DNA of 29,411 nucleotides from UMGS1052 sp045580005. Lineage in GTDB: Bacteria > Bacillota > Clostridia > Oscillospirales > CAG-382. A program made the position numbers and the translations under genes. Where the stretch lies: assembly GCA_045580005.1 (NCBI GenBank), contig JAZNMZ010000005.1, positions 1-29,411 on the forward strand, given 5' to 3'. The notes beneath the pieces are model-generated. The model was not told the DNA's origin and ran no database searches. It saw only the letters and a program-made list of their open reading frames with translations. Below, piece after piece: positions 21,793 to 29,411 of this stretch (its first letter is position 1; each line of letters starts with the position of its first letter).

Positions 21793-21812
21793 AAGGGGAC
21801 CTGCGTCCCCTT
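21793..21812. terminator. Short hairpin after secA
   Basis: AAGGGGAC pairs with GTCCCCTT across a CTGC loop. It lies eight bases past the secA stop but has no immediate T run on the minus strand, so it may slow or partly end transcription only. Confidence 0.35.
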
Positions 21813-21820
21813 GCTTGTAT

Positions 21821-24607
21821 TTAAGATTGCGCCTCGTCAAGACCTGCGCCGCAGCACTTTTTGTACTTCTTGCCGCTTCCGCAGGGACAGGGGTCGTTTC
21901 TGCCCACCTTGGTAACTCTGACGGGTGTCTTTGCTGCCTCAGGCTTTGCGGCACTGCCGTAAACTCCCATATCAGCGCTCTTCGGCTGCTCTGCCTGCTT
22001 CTGTCCGATGATCGTCTTTGACATATCAAGGCGCTCTACCCGATTGACAGGGACAGCCGCAAGCAGACGCTTTGCTGTTTCCTCGCGGATAACCGTTATC
22101 ATTTCGTCAAACATATCAGCGCCCTCGCGTCTATATGCGACAATGGGGTTTGTCTGCGCATAAGCACGAAGTCCGATGCTGCCACGCAGATCGTCCATGG
22201 CTGTGATATGCTCTACCCACGCCTCGTCAACCGAGCGCAGGAGAATTGCTCTTTCCACATCGCGCAGCCTGCCGTCGGGGAAGAGCTCTTCCTTTTCTTG
22301 GTAGACCTTTGCCACTCTTGAAAGAAGCTCGTCTTCTATCTCTTTTTTTGTAAGTCTGTCAAAATCAGAAGTTTTGTACCTGAAGTCGTCCTCCGTGGTA
22401 AGATAACCGAGGAAAGCGGCTCTTAAAGAATCGAAATTCCAGTAGTCCGGAATGTCTCCGACAAGATATGTGTCGACGGTAGATAGCACATACTGTTCTA
22501 TCATCCTTATAATTTTGTCCTTGATGTCTGTCCCCTCGAGAACCTCGCGGCGCTCGCCGTAAATCTTTTCTCTCTGCTGGTTCATAACATCGTCGTACAT
22601 AAGCACATTCTTTCGGCGCTGGAAGTTGTCGCCCTCAAGGCGCTTTTGTGCAGATTCTATTGAGTTTGACAAAATCTTTGCGTCAATCGGGGTGTCCTCA
22701 TCGATGCCGAGAGCCTTGACCATATTGATAACGCGCTCGCTGCCAAAAAGCCTCATAAGGTCGTCCTCAAGCGACAGACAGAATCTTGACGCACCCGGGT
22801 CGCCCTGTCTGCCCGAGCGTCCTCTGAGCTGATTGTCGATACGGCGGCTTTCGTGGCGCTCTGTGCCGAGGATAAAAAGACCGCCTGCCTCCTGTACTTT
22901 TTTTGCTTCAGGGGCAATTTCCTTTTCGAAATCGGCAAGATAGCCGTTATATTTCTCACGCAGAGCGAGTATTTCTTCGTCAGCCGTTACAAAATAGCTT
23001 GTCGCGGCGTTTATTTCCTCCTCGGTGTGCCCGTCGCGCCTCATGGCGTTCTTTGCCATAAATTCGGGGTTGCCGCCGAGCATAATATCGGTGCCTCGAC
23101 CTGCCATGTTTGTTGATATTGTAACAGCGCCGAGCTTGCCTGCCTGTGCTACGATTTCTGCCTCTTTTTCGTGGAACTTGGCGTTGAGAACAGTGTGCTT
23201 TATGCCGTTTTTGTTTAAAAGAGCCGACAAAAGCTCGGATTTTTCTATCGAAACAGTGCCCACAAGTATAGGCTGTCCTCTGTCGTTGCACTCCTTGATC
23301 TGCCTGAGCACCGCCATGAGCTTGCCTTTTTCGGAAATAAACACAGAGTCAGGCAGGTCTTTTCTTATCATCGGGCGGTTTGTGGGAATTTCTACAACAT
23401 CAAGACCGTAAATCTCGCGGAATTCCTCCTCCTCGGTAAGTGCCGTACCTGTCATACCCGACAGCTTGCCGTACATTCTGAAATAGTTCTGGAATGTGAT
23501 TGTGGCAAGAGTTCTCGATTCATTCTTTATTGTTACGCCCTCTTTTGCTTCAATCGCCTGATGAAGCCCGTTGGAGTAGCGTCTGCCCTGCATAATTCTG
23601 CCGGTAAAGGAGTCGACAATGAGCACCTCGCCGTCCTTTACGACATAGTCTATATCATTCTGCATAACGCCGTGGGCGCGGATAGCCTGATTTATGTGGT
23701 GGGAAAGGGTGATATTTTCGGTGTCGGCAAGATTTTCGATGCCGAAGTATTCCTCGGCTTTTCTGATACCCTCGGCTGTGAGAACGACAGAATTCGCCTT
23801 TTCGTCGACAATATAATCGCCATCCATCCTGTCATTTTCTTCCTTGTCGTCAAGCTCCTTTACCTTAAAAACAGAAAGAGTTCTTACAAACTTATCAACC
23901 TTTGTATACAGATCTGTCGATTTGCCTGCCATACCTGAGATGATAAGGGGAGTTCTTGCTTCGTCGATAAGAATTGAGTCAACCTCGTCGACAATGGCAA
24001 AAATATGTCCTCGCTGTACCATATCGTTCTTGTAGGCAACCATGTTGTCGCGCAGATAGTCAAAGCCGAACTCGTTGTTTGTGCCGTAGGTGATATCTGC
24101 ACTATAGGATTTTCTTCTGTCGGCGTTGTCAACTCCGTGAACGATAAGTCCGACAGAAAGCCCAAGGTAGTTATAAACCTTGCCCATCCACTCGCTGTCA
24201 CGGCGCGCCAGGTAGTCGTTTACCGTTACAATATGCACACCCTTGCCTGTAAGGGCGTTAAGATACGCAGGGAGAGTTGCCATAAGGGTCTTACCCTCGC
24301 CTGTTTTCATCTCGGCAATTCTGCCCTGGTGAAGAATAACACCGCCGATAAGCTGAACTCTGTAATGACGCTTGCCGAGCACTCGCCATGACGCCTCGCG
24401 TACCGCCGCATAAGCGTCGGGCAGGATATCATCGAGCGTTTCGCCATCGGCAAGACGGTTTTTGAGCACCTCTGTAATACCGCGAAGTTCTGCCTCGCTC
24501 ATAGCGCTGTATTTGTCAGACAGTGCCTCTATCTTGTCTACAATCGGGAGAATCTTTTTGACTTCCCTTTGTGAGTGTGTACCGAATATCTTTGTTACTA
24601 ATGACAT
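21821..24607 (-). CDS. secA: Preprotein translocase ATPase SecA
   Basis: SecA drives export of unfolded proteins through SecYEG. The 928 residues show the Walker A motif GEGKT (103-107), DEVD (207-210) followed by SILIDEARTPLIISG, and the motor text NMAGRGTDIMLGG and LRGRSGRQGDPG. The zinc-binding SecB/ribosome tail is RNDPCPCGSGKKYKKCC near 903. The central linker and scaffold regions are of normal length. AAAGGACAC precedes the ATG. It serves the secreted and lipid-anchored proteins seen elsewhere in the window. Confidence 0.98.
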   Translation of the reverse strand: MSLVTKIFGTHSQREVKKILPIVDKIEALSDKYSAMSEAELRGITEVLKNRLADGETLDDILPDAYAAVREASWRVLGKRHYRVQLIGGVILHQGRIAEMKTGEGKTLMATLPAYLNALTGKGVHIVTVNDYLARRDSEWMGKVYNYLGLSVGLIVHGVDNADRRKSYSADITYGTNNEFGFDYLRDNMVAYKNDMVQRGHIFAIVDEVDSILIDEARTPLIISGMAGKSTDLYTKVDKFVRTLSVFKVKELDDKEENDRMDGDYIVDEKANSVVLTAEGIRKAEEYFGIENLADTENITLSHHINQAIRAHGVMQNDIDYVVKDGEVLIVDSFTGRIMQGRRYSNGLHQAIEAKEGVTIKNESRTLATITFQNYFRMYGKLSGMTGTALTEEEEFREIYGLDVVEIPTNRPMIRKDLPDSVFISEKGKLMAVLRQIKECNDRGQPILVGTVSIEKSELLSALLNKNGIKHTVLNAKFHEKEAEIVAQAGKLGAVTISTNMAGRGTDIMLGGNPEFMAKNAMRRDGHTEEEINAATSYFVTADEEILALREKYNGYLADFEKEIAPEAKKVQEAGGLFILGTERHESRRIDNQLRGRSGRQGDPGASRFCLSLEDDLMRLFGSERVINMVKALGIDEDTPIDAKILSNSIESAQKRLEGDNFQRRKNVLMYDDVMNQQREKIYGERREVLEGTDIKDKIIRMIEQYVLSTVDTYLVGDIPDYWNFDSLRAAFLGYLTTEDDFRYKTSDFDRLTKKEIEDELLSRVAKVYQEKEELFPDGRLRDVERAILLRSVDEAWVEHITAMDDLRGSIGLRAYAQTNPIVAYRREGADMFDEMITVIREETAKRLLAAVPVNRVERLDMSKTIIGQKQAEQPKSADMGVYGSAAKPEAAKTPVRVTKVGRNDPCPCGSGKKYKKCCGAGLDEAQS

Positions 24608-24647
24608 AATTGTGTCCTTTCAAGCTGTTTTGTCAGCCGCAGGGCAA

Positions 24648-25208
24648 TCAGTTGAAATTGAAGCTTTTCACCACATTGTCAAGGGTGGGAAGATGCTCTT
24701 CAAAATTGTCCTTTGCGGCAGTGTATGTAATATCGTAAAGCACATTTGTATTGATCGCAAGCACTGTCGCAAAGTGATATTCGTCCTGTCCGATTCTTAT
24801 GTGATAAACAATTCTTTTGGCAGGAATTCCGCCGAGAGTGTCGTCGGTTTTCTCGGCGATCTCGATATTTTCGCCGAAGGTATCTCTCATCAGCGCAATA
24901 TAGCCTGTTTCTTCGTGATCTACATATGAGTCAATGCTCTCCCACTCGTCCGAGAGTGTGTATGTTACAGACGAGATGTTGACTCTGTCATAAACCTGCC
25001 TGCCCTCACTGTCGACATAGGTGTCGGCATATTCAATTATGCTCATATTGTCGTCACGCGTGAGTGTCCAGTTTGACGGATAGGAATATACATACTCTCC
25101 TGTGTCGGGAGAAGCAGTGAGCATACCTTCCTCGGTTGTGGCGCTTGAGCAGCCTGTAAATAAAAGCACCCCTGCAATAAGAAGCACTCCTGTGCAGAAT
25201 TTTTTCAT
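24648..25208 (-). CDS. Lipoprotein with PsbP-like fold
   Basis: 186 residues beginning with a short basic start, a hydrophobic core and the lipobox LFTGC, so C20 should be lipidated and the protein anchored outside the membrane. The mature part starts with a short Ser/Thr-rich linker. It then shows YSYPSNWTL (near 42-50), typical of the PsbP/MOG1-like fold, and later PAKRIVYHI and a final HLPTLDNVVKSF helix. No ligand or partner can be named. Its start is set by AAGGAAG upstream. secA begins 40 bases downstream. Confidence 0.85.
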   Translation of the reverse strand: MKKFCTGVLLIAGVLLFTGCSSATTEEGMLTASPDTGEYVYSYPSNWTLTRDDNMSIIEYADTYVDSEGRQVYDRVNISSVTYTLSDEWESIDSYVDHEETGYIALMRDTFGENIEIAEKTDDTLGGIPAKRIVYHIRIGQDEYHFATVLAINTNVLYDITYTAAKDNFEEHLPTLDNVVKSFNFN

Positions 25209-25274
25209 AATAGATTACTTCCTTTGGTTTATCTTTATGGTTTTACATTATATTATATATCATTTTTATCTTAT

Positions 25275-25303
25275 ATTATATAGCACTTTGTAAACATTCA
25301 TAA
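25275..25303 (-). promoter_or_regulatory. Possible promoter of the lipoprotein gene
   Basis: TTATGA (25303-25298), a 17-base spacer and TATAAT (25280-25275) in a very A+T-rich spacer. The -35 is poor and several other TATAAT-like runs lie nearby. Confidence 0.4.
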
Positions 25304-25315
25304 AATTTCATGTCT

Positions 25316-26845
25316 TTATTGTGAAAAGACGGTGAAAAGTGCCGCCGTCACAAACACAAACGACACGCCACAGACACAGAGAGCCGCGATGTCCTGAGCT
25401 TTCTTCTTTTCGGTCGAAAGACAGTAGATATAATACAAAAACGCAACGGCAAAAACAGTATAAAATATCGGAGCAATAAGGTTCTCAAACATATCCGTTT
25501 GTGCGATATAGCCTGTGCCGTCTGCGGCAAAGAGCTTTGCCGTTTCGTCAAAAATTCCGATGAGAAACTCGCTTACCGTCGCACAGCAGCGCGAAATAAG
25601 ACTAAATCCCACAAAATTCGACAGTGCAAGTAAAATTAAAAGAAACATTATCGGCACAAAAATCGGCTGTATAATTATGTTTGCAACAACAGCCGCCGTG
25701 GGTACGCCGCCAAAATAAAACAAAGTGAACGGAGCAGTAAAAAGCACTGCCGCAGCCGAAATCGCAAAAGGCGTGATAATAAAGCTGTAAACAAAGCCGG
25801 GAAAGAGCTCTCTGAGAAACAAAGCAAGCCTTGATCCCGAGATGACCGCAAGGGTAGCGATAAACGAGAGCTGCGTTCCGCAGTCAAAGGTGCAGTCGGG
25901 ACGAAGAAGCCACAGCACAATAAACGCAACTCCAACAGAGGAGTATGTGTCGTCCTCGTCGCCCGTAAAGCTCGACAGAGCGCCGACCACAAACATAACC
26001 GCCGCTCTTATACACGAGTTTTTCTCTCCTGTTACCATGGCAAAACAGACACAAAATGCTATTGTCATCGGCACATACACTCTCAAAGGAATACCGATCG
26101 GAGAGGAAAGCGCAAGCGCAAACAGCATAACCGTTGCAAGATGCACTCCCGATACTGCAAGATATGGGGCAAGGCCTGTAACAGAGAAAGAATCGCCAAT
26201 TTCCAAAGGAATTCCGCTCTTATCGCCGCAAAGCAGAGCTCTTGCATAAGACACGGCGTCGGGGCTTCTAAAATGTTTTGCAAAAACACCGTCGAGATAT
26301 GTAACATACTTCTCGCGAAGTGACAATGGGGTAAAGCTTCCGCTCGGAAGGACAGTGTAATCAACCGCGTCAGCGTATGCAAAAACGCTTTTTGCACTGA
26401 AAAACTCTGTTCCCGGCATAAGCTCACGGGCGCGCTCGTCACAGAGCGCGCCGACCTTGCCGAAAAATCTGACTCTGTCTGCAACCTTTGGCAAATAAAC
26501 GCAACCGTCAAGAAAAACGGCACATATAATATTGCCCCGATCAATGATTTTGCCGAGAACAAGCGTGCCTCCGCTTGTTCTGTACGAATCCTCGACAGTA
26601 ACGGTGTAGCTTTTTCTGACATCCTCAGAAAATTTTGACATGACAAGGCTGCGGTTTATAAAATTGTTGAAAAAGGGATACAAAAATGCTAACAATAAGA
26701 GCGCAAGGGCTGTAAAGTACAGCATCTTGCGCTCTGCCGAAAAACCATACATAACAGCGGCAACAAAAGCTACCGCTGCAGGAATCATGAGCACGGGATA
26801 TTTGTGTATAACAGAAACGCTTATAAGAAACAGTGCCACAAGCAA
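25316..26845 (-). CDS. comEC: ComEC/Rec2-type DNA uptake channel, without metallo-hydrolase domain
   Basis: ComEC forms the membrane channel for transforming DNA. The competence-domain hallmark SVTGLAPYLAVSGVHLA lies near 225, followed by the helices with CIRAAVMFVVGAL and CGTQLSFIATLAVISG. The N-terminal part (about 45-165) is an OB-like soluble domain between helices, as in DUF4131. At 509 residues it lacks the C-terminal beta-lactamase-like domain of full ComEC. The start is unclear. TTG at 26845 has no good ribosome binding site, while the same frame extends upstream through RKIISVRRPALL, which looks like a real ComEC beginning. True initiation may use a non-standard codon overlapping the upstream gene. 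No other competence genes are in the window. Confidence 0.85.
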   Translation of the reverse strand: MLVALFLISVSVIHKYPVLMIPAAVAFVAAVMYGFSAERKMLYFTALALLLLAFLYPFFNNFINRSLVMSKFSEDVRKSYTVTVEDSYRTSGGTLVLGKIIDRGNIICAVFLDGCVYLPKVADRVRFFGKVGALCDERARELMPGTEFFSAKSVFAYADAVDYTVLPSGSFTPLSLREKYVTYLDGVFAKHFRSPDAVSYARALLCGDKSGIPLEIGDSFSVTGLAPYLAVSGVHLATVMLFALALSSPIGIPLRVYVPMTIAFCVCFAMVTGEKNSCIRAAVMFVVGALSSFTGDEDDTYSSVGVAFIVLWLLRPDCTFDCGTQLSFIATLAVISGSRLALFLRELFPGFVYSFIITPFAISAAAVLFTAPFTLFYFGGVPTAAVVANIIIQPIFVPIMFLLILLALSNFVGFSLISRCCATVSEFLIGIFDETAKLFAADGTGYIAQTDMFENLIAPIFYTVFAVAFLYYIYCLSTEKKKAQDIAALCVCGVSFVFVTAALFTVFSQ

Positions 26846-26904
26846 AGCAGGTCTTCTTACACTGATGATTTTACGCCGCCTCTTTTCGAAATAGAGTGAT
26901 TTAC

Positions 26905-27885
26905 TTAAAAGAGTATCTCGACAAGGTTTTTATAGTCCTCGTGTGTGCCGAAGTCAAGCTCCATTCTGAACAAATCGTTTTCGGCATAGCCGCCGTAAAA
27001 CACTATTCTGCCAAAGACAATACCTGCACTGTCAAGGCGGGACACAAACTCCTCGCACTTGCGGACAAAATCCTCAAGATCTTCTGTCTGCGATTTGAAT
27101 CTCACTTCAAACACAGAATACTCGGCAAGCTCGTTCGCCTGCCAGCGAGAAGAAATTATCACATTTCCATCGAAGCATACCGAGTCAATCTCGCTCTCGA
27201 TACCCTCTGTTGCCTCAAAAATCTGTCCTCTCAGCTCGTCAAGCAGTTTTTCTTCATAATAATCGCGCACGCCGTCAAGAGCCTCTTCCGGTTTCATACT
27301 TCTTTGGTATGATATAAGAGCTTTTCTGCGAGCCCCGTCCTCAAAGCTCACCTCGGTGACATAGCTTTTGCTTCCGAAATCATAGAATGTGCTCTCGCAA
27401 GCAATTCCGGAATCAAGTCCGTACATATAGTTGATGTAGTCGATATGCACTTCTTTTGCCGCAGCAGCAGAAAAAACATTTCCAAACAGAGCAGCATAAG
27501 ATACAAGCGATATTGCAGCAAGAATTACAGCGCAGACTGTATAGACAGCTCTCTTTGTTCCCTCGCGCAGCATAGAAGTCACGAAAAGCCTTTTGACAAA
27601 TATTCCGACAAAAGCAAAAACACCTGCCAGAATCGAGAGTGTCACTGCTGCAAGGATTGTCTGCTCGTTCATCATGTTAAAAAAGAGCGAGAGCAGCACG
27701 CAGATTGACACCGTGAGCTTGCGGTTATTATAAAATACCGTCGCCACGGCAGGCATAATTACCGCAAGGGGAATCATCCTGAGCATTCCGCTGTCCTTTG
27801 TAAAGAAAAGCTGCGACAAAACAAGCAAAGCGGCATAAGCTATATGCTTCATAAAGGCTTTTATGTTGTTGGATTTTCTGCTCAC
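26905..27885 (-). CDS. Membrane protein with soluble C-terminal domain, unknown function
   Basis: 326 residues starting at GTG (27885), which overlaps the stop of the upstream radical SAM gene by four bases (GTGA), so translation is probably coupled. Residues 10-145 contain five or six hydrophobic segments. Residues 150-326 are a soluble mixed alpha/beta domain with an acidic bias (MKPEEALDGVRDYYEEKLL, RWQANELAEYSVFEVRFK). The topology suggests a membrane anchor carrying an extracytoplasmic domain. I do not recognise the family. Confidence 0.75.
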   Translation of the reverse strand: MSRKSNNIKAFMKHIAYAALLVLSQLFFTKDSGMLRMIPLAVIMPAVATVFYNNRKLTVSICVLLSLFFNMMNEQTILAAVTLSILAGVFAFVGIFVKRLFVTSMLREGTKRAVYTVCAVILAAISLVSYAALFGNVFSAAAAKEVHIDYINYMYGLDSGIACESTFYDFGSKSYVTEVSFEDGARRKALISYQRSMKPEEALDGVRDYYEEKLLDELRGQIFEATEGIESEIDSVCFDGNVIISSRWQANELAEYSVFEVRFKSQTEDLEDFVRKCEEFVSRLDSAGIVFGRIVFYGGYAENDLFRMELDFGTHEDYKNLVEILF

Positions 27886-29411
27886 TTAACTTTCCCTCGC
27901 TTTCTCTTTGGTTTCCTATCGTTTTTATAGGGTTTATCCGAGGTTTTCTTTTTCACATCCTTGTTGCCTTTGACATTCTGCGACTGAGGGACTTTTTTGG
28001 CAGCCTCTTTCTGTTGTCTCCTCTTTTCTCTCAGCTTGTCGGTGCCTTTGAGCTTACTTAGCTTCTTGGTGCCGCCTACTGGTTTGGTAGTAATTCTTCT
28101 GCCGAGCAGCGGAATTTCCGCGTCGGCTCTGCCCGACAGAGTTATTGCCTTTTCTACAAGAGCTCTGTTTTCCTTGCGGTTATACTGCAGAAGCGCTCTT
28201 TGCAGCTGCTTTTCCTCATATGTCTTTGGCACATACACACTCTTTCCCGAGAATGGGTCTATCTCTGTATAGTACATAGTTGTCGAGGCTGTTCCCGGCG
28301 TTGGGTAGAAATCCTGCACCTGCTCGGGTCTTATGCCGTGCTTTTTGAGATAGAGTGCAAGGTCTACCGCCTCAGAAAGGGTGCTTCCCGGGTGGGAGGA
28401 CATAAGATACGGGACAAGATACTGTTCAAGGCCTGCGCTTTTTGTGGCAGCAAAGTATTTCTGGCAGAAAGCCTCGTATACTTTTGCTTCAGGCTTGCCC
28501 ATAAATCTGAGCACCTTGGGGGAGATATGCTCGGGGGCTATCTTGAGCTGACCGCTTATATGCTTTGACACAAGCTCATTCAAAAATTCGTCGCTTTTGT
28601 CTGCCATTACATAGTCAAATCTCACGCCTGACCGGACAAAGACTTTTTTGATTTTGGGTATTTCCGATGCTTTTCGTAGGATATCTGTGTATTCGTCGTG
28701 CTCTACAATTAAGTTCTTGCATGGAGAGGGGGCAAGGCACCTGCGGTTGTTGCACACAGCTTTTTTTCCTTCGCGCACAGCCTTGCACGGTCCGTGTCTG
28801 AAGTTTGCCGTAGGGCCGCCTATGTCGTGTATATAACCCTTAAATCCCGGCAGAGTTGTCAGCAGCTTTACCTCAGCAAGCACAGACTCTGCGCTTCTCG
28901 AGGTGACATTGCGTCCCTGATTGAACGCCAGCGCACAGAACGAGCAGGCGCCGAAACAACCTCTGTTGTGCGTTACAGAAAATTCAACCTCGGCAAGACC
29001 TGGTACACCGCCATCCTTGTCGTACATAGGATGCCATCTTCTGGTGTAAGGAAGTGAGTAGATTCTGTCGAGCTCTTTCCCGTCAAGCGGTGGCTGAGGG
29101 GGATTTTGGATAAGCTTTTTGTCACCGTAAAGCTCAACGACAGCCTTTCCGCCGACATAGTCCTGATTGTTGTACTGCACGCTGAAAGCCGCAGCATAAG
29201 CTGCCTTGTCGGTCTTGAGAGTGTCGTAGTCGCCGACGGTTTCATATTCGAATTTCGGTGTATAGTCGCTGGGTGCAAGTACAACAGTGCCGCGCACATC
29301 GCGGATTTTCTTTATCGGAATGCCGCGGTCGAGCAATTTTGCAAGCTCAGAGATACTCCTCTCGCCCATACCGTAGCTTATTATATCGGCTCTCGAGTCG
29401 ACAAGTATGCT
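27882..29411 (-). CDS. ygiQ: YgiQ-type radical SAM protein (N-terminus beyond window)
   Basis: The frame enters at the window edge with no start codon. The first visible residues, SRADIISYGMGERSISELAK, are internal text of the UPF0313/YgiQ family, so about 100 or more N-terminal residues are missing. The 509 visible residues include the radical SAM motif CFGACSFCA (C152, C156 and C159 of the visible part), preceded by VEFSVTHNRG. Further family text includes GYIHDIGGPTANFR, LKIAPEHIS, and VQDFYPTPGTASTTMYYT. The last 70 residues are very rich in Lys and Arg, a low-complexity basic tail. The reaction catalysed by YgiQ proteins is not established. Confidence 0.93.
   Translation of the reverse strand, partial: SILVDSRADIISYGMGERSISELAKLLDRGIPIKKIRDVRGTVVLAPSDYTPKFEYETVGDYDTLKTDKAAYAAAFSVQYNNQDYVGGKAVVELYGDKKLIQNPPQPPLDGKELDRIYSLPYTRRWHPMYDKDGGVPGLAEVEFSVTHNRGCFGACSFCALAFNQGRNVTSRSAESVLAEVKLLTTLPGFKGYIHDIGGPTANFRHGPCKAVREGKKAVCNNRRCLAPSPCKNLIVEHDEYTDILRKASEIPKIKKVFVRSGVRFDYVMADKSDEFLNELVSKHISGQLKIAPEHISPKVLRFMGKPEAKVYEAFCQKYFAATKSAGLEQYLVPYLMSSHPGSTLSEAVDLALYLKKHGIRPEQVQDFYPTPGTASTTMYYTEIDPFSGKSVYVPKTYEEKQLQRALLQYNRKENRALVEKAITLSGRADAEIPLLGRRITTKPVGGTKKLSKLKGTDKLREKRRQQKEAAKKVPQSQNVKGNKDVKKKTSDKPYKNDRKPKRKRGKVK

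Noticed and set aside
25220..25290. A+T-rich palindromes as a replication or recombination site
   Set aside because: The runs are simple TATA-type sequence in a promoter spacer, without repeated boxes.

Overview
The window looks like chromosome from an anaerobic Firmicute of class Clostridia, possibly an uncultured Oscillospiraceae/Ruminococcaceae-type gut organism. This is inferred from strong AGGAGG-type ribosome binding sites, frequent GTG/TTG starts, sigma-A promoters with 17-base spacers, a Mini-RNase III gene, a PPi-type phosphofructokinase, an AgcS symporter behind a tandem glycine riboswitch, and a folate ECF transporter behind a THF riboswitch (a riboswitch class found mainly in Clostridia). 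The standard code with TGA as stop fits every gene. No rRNA, tRNA or CRISPR array was seen.

Positions 1 to about 4950 are an accessory stretch, visibly richer in A+T than the rest and sparsely coding. On the minus strand it holds the N-terminal 481 residues of a secreted RCC1-repeat protein, a strongly structured small RNA with its own promoter and terminator, a two-helix membrane protein with a coiled coil and a nuclease-like C-terminal domain, a decayed HigB/RelE-like toxin and an IS200-type insertion sequence. Several reading frames here have a ribosome binding site or family similarity but no normal start. The stretch ends against a promoter, ribosome binding site and seven codons reading MKLGIVG, which look like the 5' end of ychF cut off from the rest of that gene. 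This is the likeliest integration or rearrangement boundary.

Positions 5062-11650 form one tightly packed plus-strand operon: rimO, pgsA, cysE, cysS, mrnC, a small membrane protein, pth and mnmA. It covers ribosomal protein modification, phospholipid synthesis, cysteine synthesis and charging, 23S rRNA maturation, peptidyl-tRNA recycling and tRNA thiolation, and it ends at a terminator.

Positions 11653-16360 are minus-strand and rich in regulatory RNA. They hold an AgcS symporter with an odd signal-peptide and acidic extension behind a tandem glycine riboswitch and two terminators, an enlarged FolT-like folate S component behind a THF riboswitch, a short cobalamin-riboswitch-like remnant, and a Mbeg1-like alpha/beta hydrolase. 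Glycine and tetrahydrofolate meet in one-carbon metabolism, so the adjacent switches may be related in function.

Positions 16364-18475 carry rpe and a PPi-type phosphofructokinase on the plus strand, preceded by a structured leader. From 18478 to the end everything is on the minus strand: an AlaX-like alanyl-tRNA editing protein, two related multi-pass membrane proteins of unknown function, secA, a lipoprotein, a ComEC-like channel, a membrane protein overlapping its upstream gene, and a YgiQ-type radical SAM protein whose N-terminus lies beyond the window.
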